A DNA stretch of 64,000 bases from Micromonospora sp. DSM 45708 (GTDB lineage Bacteria; Actinomycetota; Actinomycetes; Mycobacteriales; Micromonosporaceae), in NCBI RefSeq assembly GCF_039566955.1, contig NZ_CP154796.1, forward strand, positions 1,984,001 to 2,048,000, given 5' to 3'. Shown in pieces: positions 1-8,838 of this stretch; position 1 is the stretch's first letter; each line of letters starts with the position of its first letter. Both the position numbers and the translations under genes were made by a program. The notes beneath the pieces were generated by a model that was not told the origin of the DNA, searched no databases, and was given only the letters and a program-made list of their open reading frames with translations.

Positions 1-1
1 C

Positions 2-73
2 CGGCTGTGCCGGGACCTGGTCCGGGCCCTGTCGGTCACCGCCGATCCGGTTGCCGAGGGCCGTCTCCGCTGA
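2..73 (+). CDS. 3' end of an unidentified upstream gene (partial)
   Basis: An open frame runs in from the left edge and stops at a TGA at 71-73. It gives about 23 C-terminal residues (RLCRDLVRALSVTADPVAEG and a short tail) with almost all codons ending in G or C. The fragment is too short to name a family. In DNA this GC-rich other frames also stay open, so this is only a plausible gene end. The following 74-352 stretch is low-complexity GGCC-rich sequence without a convincing gene. Confidence 0.35.
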   Translation, partial: RLCRDLVRALSVTADPVAEGRLR

Positions 74-148
74 ACCGTCCGGCCCGCTCCGGGCGGTGCC
101 CGGGGCGCACCGGTGGGCCGGGCCGTTCGGGCCGGGCCGGTCGGTCCG

Positions 149-164
149 GGCCGGGGCCCCGGCC
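149..164. terminator. GC palindrome, possible terminator
   Basis: GGCCGGGGCCCCGGCC is a perfect 16-bp palindrome inside a GGCC-rich stretch downstream of the partial gene. It could fold when transcribed. There is no U-tract and no loop, so the role is uncertain. Confidence 0.25.
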
Positions 165-352
165 GGTCGCGACCGGATGCCGGTCCTTCAGGTGTCGGAA
201 GCCGCCGGTCCGCCTGCCGACATCTGCACGGTGACCAGCCCCGGCCTGTCCTCCTAGATTCGCTGCGCGGCCCGGTGCACGGCTGTCCCGGCAGCCACCC
301 CTCGGGACACCGGTCACCGGCGGCCGCGTCCCTCCCGACGAGAGGCGAACCC

Positions 353-2398
353 GTGCACCGTGCTTCCCGCACCATCCCCCGACTGCGGCGTCGCGTGCTG
401 GCCGCGGTCCTGGCCGGCACGCTCGTGGCGACCGCCGCGACGCAGGCCGCCGCGGCCCCGGCCAATCCGGCCGGCGGCACCGCGCCGTTCCAGGTCCTCG
501 ATCCGCAGGCCTGGCAGAACCCCGACACCATGACCTGGGACGACTACCAGGCGGTTCCCGGCAAGAACTGGGCCGATCCGAGTGTGCGGGGCTCGATCCG
601 CAACTTCAAGATCGCCCTGGTCGCGCTCGACTATCCCGATGAGACGTTCGCGGTCTCCCAGCGGGCCCGCTCCACGGTCTTCGGCAACCCCCAGTCGGTC
701 GCGACCAACATCCCCCGCACCGACGTGCCGAAGTTCTACCAGGACTTCCTCAACACCCCGAACACCCTGAACAAGGGGCACACCCTGCACGAGTACTGGA
801 TGCAGGACTCCAACGGGCGCTACGGCGTGGACCTGGCCGGGTTCGGGCCCTACCAGCTCCCGGCGAAGTCCTACCAGTACGGGCTGGACAACGGCTTCAA
901 CCCCGGCGCCTGCCCGAGCGGGGAGACCTGCAGCAAGAACATCCGCACCGACGGGCTGGGCGCCTGGCGGGCAGCGGTCGGTGACGAGGTCGCCAACCAG
1001 TACGAGCTGGTCTTCATCCTCAGCGCCGGGCAGGACGAGTCGTCCACCTGGCAGGAGTTCGGGCAGATGATCTTCCAGAACAAGGAGGACGTGCCGGACG
1101 CCTGGGGCCCGCCGGACCCGAACCTGCCGAACTGGGCCAAGACCCGCTACGTGGAGTGGACCTCCTGGAAGGCGGCGGCGACGTTGTGGCCCAACGCCGG
1201 TGGCGGCTCCTCCACCCAGGGGGAGAGCTCCGGCATGGGGGTGTACGCCCACGAGCTGACCCACCTGCTCGGTATCGGCGACAACTACAACAACCCGTAC
1301 GGCGAGCCGTTACGAAGGGCGTACACCGGCATCTGGAGCATGATGTCGCGCGGTTCGTTCAACGGACCCGGTGGCCCGCACACCCGCTGGCAGATCCCAC
1401 CGACCAACGGCGGTTCGATGGGGTCGCTGCACACGGTGCGGGACAAGCTCAAGATCGGCCTGCTCGGTGAGGAGCACGTGCTGCGGCTGTCCCGGGAGGC
1501 GCTGGCCTCCTCGGGCCTGGCCGTCGTCCAGGTGACCGCCCGTGTGGTCGACGCCGGCCCGAAGGGGCTGACCGGCGTGAACATCGCCCTGAACAAGGAC
1601 CTCTCGCCGGCCTGCACGGTCGCCACGAACCCGTTGTGCGACGGCGGGAACTTCAACAACTACACGGTCGAGGTCGTCGACCGGATGGGGGCGGACTCGT
1701 TCACCCCGGACCGGGGCGTGCTGCTGAGCAAGACCAAGAACGCCGACAGCGCGCCGTTCCAGTGGGTGGTGGACGCCAACCCGCAGGACATCGACATGAT
1801 CGACTTCTACCGGCCGGACGGCACCCCGCAGAAAATCACCATGGGTGACTACCGGCAGCTCTCCGACGCGCTGTTCCACGCCGGGGCGGACACCGGCAGC
1901 CAGTACGAGTACGTCGACGAGGCCAACCGGCTGCACTTCTACATCATCGACCTCAAGCGGGACGCGGCCGGCTCGCTGTCGTACACGGTGGCGGTGCGGT
2001 CGCTGGACGGCACCGGGGGTCCGAGCACGCACGGCGTGACCCTGGGCAAGGGTGAGGTGACCAGCACCGGCAAGCCCACCAAACGGGGCGTGACCTGCTC
2101 GTTCGAGCTGACCAACAGCGGCACGTACTCCGCCGGTGGGCAGCAGCACCCGGAGGACGCGACCGCGTACCTGAAGTCGGACGTCTACCGGCTCTCGGCG
2201 GAGGTGGCCGGCAAGGGCTGGCGGACCTGGCTGCCCAACCCGCTGGCGACCGCCCAGTTCGGCAAGTCCACCACCGTCCGGGTGTCGGTGGGGGCCACCG
2301 CCGCTGCGGCGGACACCGGCTTCGTCAAGCTCACCGCGACCTCGGAGAGCGACCCGTCGAAGACGGTGACCAAGCAGTGCCGGGTGGAGAAGTCCTGA
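353..2398 (+). CDS. secreted M6-family (immune inhibitor A-like) zinc metalloprotease
   Basis: Secreted protein of 681 residues. The GTG at 353 is chosen because a purine-rich ribosome site (cgagaggcgaac) precedes it and it opens directly on a signal peptide: MHRASRTIPRLRRR, a hydrophobic core, then AQAAAA-P near residue 40. The open frame upstream of 353 is Pro/Arg-rich noise. The zinc site is HELTHLLGIGD at residues 300-310 (ligands His300, His304 and Asp310; catalytic Glu301), the HExxHxxGxxD pattern of M6 peptidases. A Met-turn-like WSMMSRG follows about 25 residues later. The remaining C-terminal half is beta-rich and may help in substrate binding. In the family these enzymes digest extracellular proteins. 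No operon partner upstream is visible; the next gene starts 76 bp downstream. Confidence 0.88.
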   Translation: MHRASRTIPRLRRRVLAAVLAGTLVATAATQAAAAPANPAGGTAPFQVLDPQAWQNPDTMTWDDYQAVPGKNWADPSVRGSIRNFKIALVALDYPDETFAVSQRARSTVFGNPQSVATNIPRTDVPKFYQDFLNTPNTLNKGHTLHEYWMQDSNGRYGVDLAGFGPYQLPAKSYQYGLDNGFNPGACPSGETCSKNIRTDGLGAWRAAVGDEVANQYELVFILSAGQDESSTWQEFGQMIFQNKEDVPDAWGPPDPNLPNWAKTRYVEWTSWKAAATLWPNAGGGSSTQGESSGMGVYAHELTHLLGIGDNYNNPYGEPLRRAYTGIWSMMSRGSFNGPGGPHTRWQIPPTNGGSMGSLHTVRDKLKIGLLGEEHVLRLSREALASSGLAVVQVTARVVDAGPKGLTGVNIALNKDLSPACTVATNPLCDGGNFNNYTVEVVDRMGADSFTPDRGVLLSKTKNADSAPFQWVVDANPQDIDMIDFYRPDGTPQKITMGDYRQLSDALFHAGADTGSQYEYVDEANRLHFYIIDLKRDAAGSLSYTVAVRSLDGTGGPSTHGVTLGKGEVTSTGKPTKRGVTCSFELTNSGTYSAGGQQHPEDATAYLKSDVYRLSAEVAGKGWRTWLPNPLATAQFGKSTTVRVSVGATAAAADTGFVKLTATSESDPSKTVTKQCRVEKS

Positions 2399-2474
2399 CC
2401 GGAATCGACCGACTCCGTGGGTCCGTGCCGGCGCAGGCCGCCACGGACCCACGGCGCGGGTGGAAGGAGACCAC

Positions 2475-2927
2475 GTGCGGCTGACCACGAGCGCCCGCCG
2501 CGGTGTCGGCGCGCTGGCGATCCTGCTGCTGGCCGGTGCCACCGGCTGCGGCGGTCCCGACGCCGGACCGGAGGCGGTCGTCCCGACCACCGTCCGGGTG
2601 CTGGTCCGCGACATCAACATCCGGGCCGAGGGCGTGGACTGTGCCGGCACCGGCCCGTACCTGTACTTCCACCACCGGGCGCCGTTCCGGCTGCTCGACC
2701 CGGACGGCGCGGCCGTGGTCACCGGGAAGCTGCCGGCGGGCACGGCGGTGGCCGCCTTCGCCGAGGATCTCGAGGTGGAGCGGGTGCCGACCTACTGCGA
2801 GTTCGCGGTGCCGGTGCAGGTGCCGCAGCGGGCCGGGTACCGGCTGGAGGTGGCCGGCCGGCCAGCGCTCGACCTGACCCCGGACACCAGCGAGGGGCCC
2901 GCGCTGGTGGCGGTGGTGCCGGCGTGA
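2475..2927 (+). CDS. small secreted lipoprotein, function unknown
   Basis: A 150-residue exported protein. GTG at 2475 follows a strong GGAAGGAG site at the right distance; an earlier in-frame GTG at 2460 lies before that site. The N-terminus (VRLTTSARRGVGALAILLLA, then GATGCGG) is a signal peptide ending in a lipobox-like Cys near residue 27. The -3 position is Ala rather than Leu, so lipidation is likely but not certain. The mature part has two further Cys (CAGTGPY and YCEFAV) and a beta-rich pattern. No family was recognised. The stop overlaps the start of the next gene by 4 bp (GTGA), so the two are co-translated and probably work together at the membrane. Confidence 0.75.
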   Translation: MRLTTSARRGVGALAILLLAGATGCGGPDAGPEAVVPTTVRVLVRDINIRAEGVDCAGTGPYLYFHHRAPFRLLDPDGAAVVTGKLPAGTAVAAFAEDLEVERVPTYCEFAVPVQVPQRAGYRLEVAGRPALDLTPDTSEGPALVAVVPA

Positions 2928-3505
2928 GGCGGCGTCTGCTCGCGCCGCTGCTGCTGGTGCTGGTGCTGGCCGGCTGCACCGCCCGGCCGGCCGCCGAGCC
3001 CGCGCCGGCGCTCGCCGGTGGCGCGTCGACGTTGCCCGGCCCGGTCCCCGCAGACCTGGCGTTGCGCCCGCCGCCCGGCACCGCGCCGGCCGCCCCCGCG
3101 TTCACCGGTGGGCTGACCGACGGCACCCCGCTCACCGCCGCCCGGCTGTGGGCCGACCGGCCGGTGGTGCTCACCTTCTTCAGCTCCTGGTGCACCACCT
3201 GCGTGGACAGGCAGGACGCGCTGAGCGACCTCGCCCGCCGCCACCGGGACCGGGTGGTCTTCGTCGGGGTGGCGGGCGCCGACCAGGCCGACGAGTTGCA
3301 GGACTACCTGCGCGCGCACCGGGTGGAGTATCCCGTCGTCGTGGACGAGCAGCAGACGATCTGGCGGTCGTACGCGGTGCGGGAACCACCGGCCGTCGTG
3401 CTGGTCGCCAAGGGCGGCGCGTTGCTGCGCGGGTGGCCCGGCGGGCTGGACGCGGCGGCGCTGGAGCAGCGGCTCGGGGAACTGGTGCTGGCCGGCTCCG
3501 GGTAG
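2924..3505 (+). CDS. thioredoxin-like (TlpA/redoxin) lipoprotein
   Basis: 193-residue membrane-anchored thiol-disulfide protein. The GTG start overlaps the previous stop. Signal sequence VRRRLLAPLLLVLVLAGCTA has a good lipobox (LAGC, Cys18). The thioredoxin fold carries FFSSWCTTCVDRQ with redox cysteines Cys90 and Cys93 (WCTTC, a CxxC motif), followed by the expected beta strands (VVFVGVAG, YPVVVDEQQ) and the cis-Pro region REPPAVVLV. Members of this group reduce or exchange disulfides in exported proteins. The two-lipoprotein arrangement suggests a shared envelope role with the upstream gene, whose extra cysteines could be a substrate; that link is inference. Confidence 0.85.
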   Translation: MRRRLLAPLLLVLVLAGCTARPAAEPAPALAGGASTLPGPVPADLALRPPPGTAPAAPAFTGGLTDGTPLTAARLWADRPVVLTFFSSWCTTCVDRQDALSDLARRHRDRVVFVGVAGADQADELQDYLRAHRVEYPVVVDEQQTIWRSYAVREPPAVVLVAKGGALLRGWPGGLDAAALEQRLGELVLAGSG

Positions 3506-3699
3506 CCGGCCCGGGTGGTGACGGCCGGTCCCGCCGGCCGTGCGGGCGCGGCGTCGCATCGACGGGAGGTCGACGCTGCGCCCTGCGGTGTGCCCGCGTC
3601 CTCCGAGCCCGTCGCGGCCGGTGTTCGCGCTGGTGGGGCGGTGGATCAACGGGGGAGGCCGGTGCGGGCGACCGTCCGGCCGCTCCTCGCCGACCGTCA

Positions 3700-3730
3700 G
3701 AAACTTTTGGTTCGCAAGAACAAAAGTTTC
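3700..3730. promoter_or_regulatory. AT-rich inverted repeat, candidate sugar-regulator operator
   Basis: GAAACTTTTG (3700-3709) is matched exactly by CAAAAGTTTC (3721-3730). With one bulged G the pairing extends to GTTC/GAAC around a GCAA loop. It stands out as an AT island in the otherwise GC-rich 420-bp gap 3506-3925, about 195 bp before the sugar isomerase-like gene. A smaller repeat GCCTA-TCTT-TAGGC follows at 3741-3754. The half-site resembles AAACTTT-type operators bound by LacI- and ROK-family sugar regulators in actinobacteria. The rest of the gap shows no gene. Confidence 0.5.
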
Positions 3731-3925
3731 TCCATTTGAGGCCTATCTTTAGGCGTCAGCCACCGTTAGTGTCCGGTTCACGGACGTAACACGGTTGACA
3801 TCCCCCCTTGATCGACCAGCCATTCATCGGGCCACGGGTATCCGGCGGCGCAGGTCCTTCGACCCTCCTGGCAGGACTTCGCACGTCTCCGTGGCACGCA
3901 GGGACGCCCTCGAAAGGTGGAAATT

Positions 3926-5038
3926 GTGAACGAGGATCAGCGCCGTATGGCCTCCGACCCCCAGTACCGCTCCCAGCTCACCCGCCGTCGGCTGCTGGCC
4001 GCGTCGGCCGGCGCCGCCGCCGTGCTCGGCGCGGCCGGCCTGCCGGTGCTCCAGACCAACGGTCCCGCCCGCGCGGACGGCAAGTGGCGGGTCGACCCGC
4101 TCATCCCGGCGCAGAACCGGGGCATCATCCTCTACAGCGTCCGGGACCGGATCTCCGCCGCCCCGGACGACAGCGGCGTGCCCTACGGCTTCGAGCGGGT
4201 GCTCGCCAGCCTGGCCGAGATGGGCTACAAGGAGATCGAGTTCGCCGGCTACAACCAGCACACCTCGATCCTGGGCCGGCAGATCACCCCGACCGAGATC
4301 CGCAAGATCCTGGACGACAACGGGCTGGTCGCCAACGGCACCCACACGTCGATCAACGCGGCCACCTTCCAGCAGCAACTGGACATCGCCGAGGAACTCG
4401 GCATGAAGAACATCGGCACCGGCAGCGACCCGACCAACAGCGCCTACCAGTCCGACTGGGACGCCGCGGCCGACCTGTGGAACGAGCTCGGCCGGCAGGC
4501 CAGGGAGCGCAAGATGCGCCTCTACACCCACAACCACGACGTGGCCTACTCGTTCCTGCTCGACAGCGGCCCGCTGGACGCCAACGGCCGGCCGACCCGC
4601 TCCTCCGGCGTGCGCCGGCTGGAGTACTTCTTCGCCAAGACCGACCCGAAGTACGTCTACTTCGAGTGCGACATCTACTGGGCGTACGTGGCCCGGCACA
4701 AGCACACCCAGTACACCAACTCGGCCGGCCAGCAGAAGACCTCGCTGTTCGACCCGATCCTGAACGTGGCCCGGCGCACCAATCGGTTCCCGCTGTTCCA
4801 CGCCAAGGACGGCAACCGCAACACCGCGCTGGCCAACGGCTACGAGATGATCCCGCTCGGTGAGGGCGACATCAACTTCCAGCAGTTCTTCCAGACCATT
4901 GGCGAGTCCGACTTCCACCACGCCAACTGGGAGATGGACACCGCTCCCGGCGGCGCCGCCAACCCGGGCCAGTCGCTGGACTTCGCCCGGCTCAGCTACG
5001 CCAACATGGCCGACCTGACCATCTACAACAAGAACTGA
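3926..5038 (+). CDS. Tat-exported sugar phosphate isomerase/epimerase-like TIM barrel
   Basis: 370-residue secreted xylose-isomerase-like protein. GTG at 3926 follows AAGGTGG; the earlier in-frame GTG at 3917 lies inside that site. The N-terminus carries a twin-arginine signal (TRRRLLAASAGAAAVLGAAG, Arg20-22). The rest follows the isomerase/epimerase barrel: IEFAGY near residue 104, ECDIYW near 246, FHAKDG near 290, and GEGDINF followed by HANWEMD at the end, which place the expected Glu/Asp/His metal ligands. Such exported proteins act on free sugars or sugar derivatives outside the cell; the exact substrate cannot be read. A strong hairpin separates it from the ThuA/GSDH gene downstream, though a shared carbohydrate role is likely. 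Confidence 0.82.
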   Translation: MNEDQRRMASDPQYRSQLTRRRLLAASAGAAAVLGAAGLPVLQTNGPARADGKWRVDPLIPAQNRGIILYSVRDRISAAPDDSGVPYGFERVLASLAEMGYKEIEFAGYNQHTSILGRQITPTEIRKILDDNGLVANGTHTSINAATFQQQLDIAEELGMKNIGTGSDPTNSAYQSDWDAAADLWNELGRQARERKMRLYTHNHDVAYSFLLDSGPLDANGRPTRSSGVRRLEYFFAKTDPKYVYFECDIYWAYVARHKHTQYTNSAGQQKTSLFDPILNVARRTNRFPLFHAKDGNRNTALANGYEMIPLGEGDINFQQFFQTIGESDFHHANWEMDTAPGGAANPGQSLDFARLSYANMADLTIYNKN

Positions 5039-5074
5039 CCCGACCGGCGGTCGCACCACCGCCGGCGACACCCC

Positions 5075-5110
5075 GGGTGGCGGTCGCGTCCCCCGACGCG
5101 ACCGTCACCT
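5075..5110 (+). terminator. strong hairpin terminator after the isomerase-like gene
   Basis: A stem of about 15 bp (core CGGTCGCGTC / GACGCGACCG at 5081-5090 and 5095-5104, continuing outward with one G-U pair) closes a CCCC loop. There is no U-tract, as usual in actinobacteria. The rest of the 359-bp gap 5039-5397 is GC-rich with no convincing gene. Confidence 0.65.
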
Positions 5111-5397
5111 CCCGGGCCCCGCCCCGACCGTCCGCGCCGCCCGGCGGCCCCGGACGGCGACCGGGCGCAGCGCCCCCGTAGCCCGTCACCTCTTCCGGCC
5201 CGTGACCCCGGACCGCGCTGCCGCGCGCCCCCGGCACGGGCCCGGGCCGTACGCAGCTCCCCGGTCGGCGAACCGCACGGGGCCGGGACGGCGTTGTCCC
5301 GTCCCCACCGGAGAGCGCGACGCAGCACGTACCACCCGGGTGGCCCCGGCACCCGCCCGGAGCAGGTAGCACATCGTCCCCCCACCGGAGGAACCAG

Positions 5398-8300
5398 ATG
5401 GCAAGATCGGTACACCGATGGCTCGCCGCGATCGCAGGGGTCGGGATCGTCGTCCCGCTCGCCGCGACCGCCCCGGCATTGGCCCATCCGGCCCACGACA
5501 AGACCAGCGTCCTGGTGTTCACCAAGACCGACGGTGAGCGACACCCGTCGATCGACAAGGGCGTCAACGCGATCCGCACCCTGGGCAGCGGCAACGGCTT
5601 CACCGTCGACGTCACCCAGAACTCGACCGCGTTCTCCGACGACAACCTGGCCAGCTACGGCGCGGTCGTCTTCCTCAACACCACCGGTGACGTGCTCGAC
5701 AGCGGCCAGGAGGCGGCCTTCGAGCGCTACATCCGCAACGGCGGCGGCTACCTCGGCGTGCACGCCGCGGTCGAGGCCGAACCGTCGTGGACGTTCTACC
5801 GCGACATCGTCGGCACCACCGCCGCCGGCACCGCGTCGAGCGGGCCGGCGAGCATCGACGTGGCCGACCGGGCGCACCCGGCGAGCAAGCCGCTCGCCCG
5901 GCAGATCAGCCTGAACGACCAGTGGTACAACTTCACCACCAACGTCCGGGGCGCCGCGCACGTGCTGGCCACGGTGGACGAGAAGACGTTCACCGGCGGC
6001 ACCATGGGCTACGACCACCCGATCTCCTGGTGCAAGGACTTCCAGGGCGGCCGGTCGTTCTACACCGGGCTCGGCGACTCCGCCGACACGTACGCCAACG
6101 GCGTGTTCCGGAAGCACCTGCTCGGCGCGATCCAGTGGTCGGCCGGCATGGTCGAGGGGGACTGCGGGGCGACGGTCAAGGCCAACTACGAGAAGGTCAT
6201 CCTCAACGACGAACCGGGCGAGCCGATGACCCTGTCGGTGCTGCCCGACGGCCGGGTGCTGCACAACACCCGGGCCGGTGAGATCCGGCTGTACGACCCG
6301 AGGACCGGCGCCAGCCCGGTGATCACCACCGTCCCCGTCTACCAGCATGACGAGGACGGGCTCCAGTCGGTCACCATCGGGCCGGACTTCGCCACCGACA
6401 AGTGGGTCTACGCCTACTACGCGCCGAAGCTGGACACCCCCACCACGGACGCGCCGACGACCAGCAACGACCCGACCGCGTGGGACGTCTACAAGGGCTA
6501 CAACCAGCTCTCCCGGTTCAAGTTCGTGGAGGAGCCGACCCCGCACCTGGACCTGGCCAGCGAGCAGAAGATCATGAGGGTCGACACCGACCGGGGTATC
6601 TGCTGCCACGTCGCCGGTGAGGTCAAGTTCGACGGCAAGGGGCTGCTCTACCTGGTCACCGGTGACGACACCAACGCCGGCGGCTCGGACGGCTTCACGC
6701 CGATCAACGAGTCGCCGACCCAGGGGCCGGGCTACGACGCCCAGCGTTCCGCCGGCAACACCAACGACCTGCGGGGCAAGGTGCTGCGGATCAAGGTGAA
6801 GGCGGACGGGTCGTACAGCATCCCGGCCGGCAACCTCTTCCCCGAGTCCGAGGACCGCGACGACCAGACCCGCCCGGAGATCTTCCTGATGGGTCTGCGC
6901 AACCCGTTCCGTTTCGACGTGGACTCCCGTGGCTTCGTCTACATCGGCGACTACTCGCCGGACTCGCAGGTGCCGAACCCGGCCCGGGGGCCGGAGGGCA
7001 CCGGTCGGTGGATCGCCACCAACAAGGCCGGCAACTTCGGCTGGCCGTACTGCTACTCGCCGACGCTGCCGTACATCGACTACGACTTCGTGACCAAGCA
7101 GTCCAAGGGCGCGTTCAACTGCGCCGCGCCGGTGAACGACTCGCCGCGCAACACCGGCCGTCGGGTCCTCCCGCCGGTGCAGGACCCGCAGCTCAACTAC
7201 ACCTTCCGGGCCACCACCACCTGCGCCGAGGCGTACCTGAACACCCCGCCCGGCACCTGTGAGTTCAGGTGGCCGGTGCTCGGCACCGGTGGCGTCGGCC
7301 CGATGGGCGGCCCGGTCTACAAGTACGACGCCACGCTGGCCTCCGAGACCAAGTTCCCGGAGTACTACCACGACGCGGTGGTCTTCGGGGAGTTCACCCG
7401 GGACAAGATCTTCATGATGCGCACCAACGGCAGCGGCAAGCTGGTCGGGGTGGAGCAGTTCCTGCCGGGCTTCGTCTTCGACAACCCGATGGACATGGAG
7501 TTCGGCCCGGACGGCAACCTCTATCTGCTGGAGTACGGCGACGGCTTCTTCCGGGCCAATCCGGACGCCGCGCTGTCGGTGATCCGCTACGCCAAGGGCA
7601 CCCGGGCGCCGGTGGCCAAGCTGTCGGCCAGCCCGACCTCCGGCCAGGCACCGCTGACCGTGCAGTTCTCCGCCGAGGGCTCCTACGACGCGGACCCGGG
7701 TGAGACCATCACCTACGCCTGGGACTTCGACGGCAACGGCACCACCGACTCGACCCAGCGGGACGCGTCGCACACCTACACCACCAACGGGGTCTTCACC
7801 GCCAAGCTGACGGTCACCGACTCCAGCGGCAAGACGGCGGTGCTCACCCGCGAGATCACGGTGGGCAACACCGCGCCCACCGTGACGGTCACCTCGCCGC
7901 TGTCCGGCACCTTCTTCAACTGGGGTGACACCGTGCCGTGGACGGTCACCGTGACCGACCCCGAGGACGGCCCGATCGACTGCGGCCGGGTCACGGTCTC
8001 GTTCGTGCTGGGCCACGACACCCACGGCCACGGCATGAGTGACGCCAACGGCTGCTCCGGCTCCTTCGAGACCCCGGCCGACGGCGCCGACCACGCCGGT
8101 GGCTACCTGTACGGCGCGATCAGCGCCACGTACACCGACAAGGGCGCCAACGGCCAGCCGGCGCTGTCCTCCCTCGACCAGGTGGTCCTGCAGACCTTCC
8201 GGCAGCAGGCCGAGTTCGCCCAGGTGCAGCAGGGCGTCACCCTGGCGAACACCACCGACGCCGGTGGCGGCCAGCACGTGGCCGGCATCGACAGCGGCGA

Positions 8301-8616
8301 CCACATCGCGCTCGACCCGATCAACCTGGGCGGGATCGACAAGATCACCTTCCGGTACGCCGGTGGCTCCACGGCCACCGCCGGAACCCCGCGCGGCATC
8401 GTCGAGCTGCGGCTCGACTCGCCGACCGGTGAGCTGGTGACCAGCGCGACGCTCAACGCGACCACCGGCACCAGCGCCTGGGCCAGCCAGACCTTCCCGG
8501 TCAGCCAGGCGGCCGGCACGCACGCGCTCTACCTGGTCTTCAAGCCCGTCTCCGGCGGCGCCACGACCAGCCTGTTCAACCTCAACTGGGTGGAGTTCGG
8601 CGGCCCGAGCTCCTGA
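5398..8616 (+). CDS. secreted ThuA - glucose/sorbosone dehydrogenase - PKD - carbohydrate-binding protein
   Basis: 1072-residue exported multidomain protein. ATG follows CCGGAGGAACC, and a signal peptide ends near ALAHP (residue 26). Domain order: ThuA-like (about 30-250; TKTDGERHPS, NTTGDVLD, GGGYLGVHAAVE, GFYTGLGDS-type segments); a six-bladed glucose/sorbosone dehydrogenase (about 270-720; GLQSVTIGPDF, KVLRIKV, GLRNPFRFDVD, GNFGWPYCY); a PKD domain (about 740-830; YDADPGETITYAWDFDGNGT, split here only by the window of the motif); then a linker and a C-terminal beta domain resembling CBM6 (about 935-1072). The GSDH family oxidises sugars with PQQ. ThuA is linked to disaccharide processing in rhizobia. 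The protein probably binds and oxidises extracellular carbohydrate; substrate unknown. Confidence 0.88.
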   Translation: MARSVHRWLAAIAGVGIVVPLAATAPALAHPAHDKTSVLVFTKTDGERHPSIDKGVNAIRTLGSGNGFTVDVTQNSTAFSDDNLASYGAVVFLNTTGDVLDSGQEAAFERYIRNGGGYLGVHAAVEAEPSWTFYRDIVGTTAAGTASSGPASIDVADRAHPASKPLARQISLNDQWYNFTTNVRGAAHVLATVDEKTFTGGTMGYDHPISWCKDFQGGRSFYTGLGDSADTYANGVFRKHLLGAIQWSAGMVEGDCGATVKANYEKVILNDEPGEPMTLSVLPDGRVLHNTRAGEIRLYDPRTGASPVITTVPVYQHDEDGLQSVTIGPDFATDKWVYAYYAPKLDTPTTDAPTTSNDPTAWDVYKGYNQLSRFKFVEEPTPHLDLASEQKIMRVDTDRGICCHVAGEVKFDGKGLLYLVTGDDTNAGGSDGFTPINESPTQGPGYDAQRSAGNTNDLRGKVLRIKVKADGSYSIPAGNLFPESEDRDDQTRPEIFLMGLRNPFRFDVDSRGFVYIGDYSPDSQVPNPARGPEGTGRWIATNKAGNFGWPYCYSPTLPYIDYDFVTKQSKGAFNCAAPVNDSPRNTGRRVLPPVQDPQLNYTFRATTTCAEAYLNTPPGTCEFRWPVLGTGGVGPMGGPVYKYDATLASETKFPEYYHDAVVFGEFTRDKIFMMRTNGSGKLVGVEQFLPGFVFDNPMDMEFGPDGNLYLLEYGDGFFRANPDAALSVIRYAKGTRAPVAKLSASPTSGQAPLTVQFSAEGSYDADPGETITYAWDFDGNGTTDSTQRDASHTYTTNGVFTAKLTVTDSSGKTAVLTREITVGNTAPTVTVTSPLSGTFFNWGDTVPWTVTVTDPEDGPIDCGRVTVSFVLGHDTHGHGMSDANGCSGSFETPADGADHAGGYLYGAISATYTDKGANGQPALSSLDQVVLQTFRQQAEFAQVQQGVTLANTTDAGGGQHVAGIDSGDHIALDPINLGGIDKITFRYAGGSTATAGTPRGIVELRLDSPTGELVTSATLNATTGTSAWASQTFPVSQAAGTHALYLVFKPVSGGATTSLFNLNWVEFGGPSS

Positions 8617-8630
8617 CGTCACCACCCGGG

Positions 8631-8663
8631 CGCCGGGAGGACGGAGACTCCGTCCTCCCGGCG
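8631..8663 (+). terminator. perfect 16-bp-stem terminator
   Basis: CGCCGGGAGGACGGAG and its exact complement flank a single central base directly after the stop of the ThuA/GSDH gene. It ends that unit and insulates the exopolysaccharide locus that follows. Confidence 0.8.
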
Positions 8664-8838
8664 TGTACCGGCACCGGGCGGCCACCGGCACCCGCAGGTG
8701 CCCGACCCGGCCGGTGGCGTCGATGGCCGGCAAGGTCTGGCTGACCAGCCAGTGGCCGGCCGATCGCCGATGATCTAGCGTCCCGTGCGCCGGGGGCCAC
8801 GCCACCGCCCCGGCACGCTGCGAGAACGAGGGAGGACC

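Noticed and set aside
113..352. Upstream extension of the M6 protease frame
   Set aside because: No ribosome site, low-complexity Gly/Arg/Pro sequence, and the signal peptide only begins at 353.
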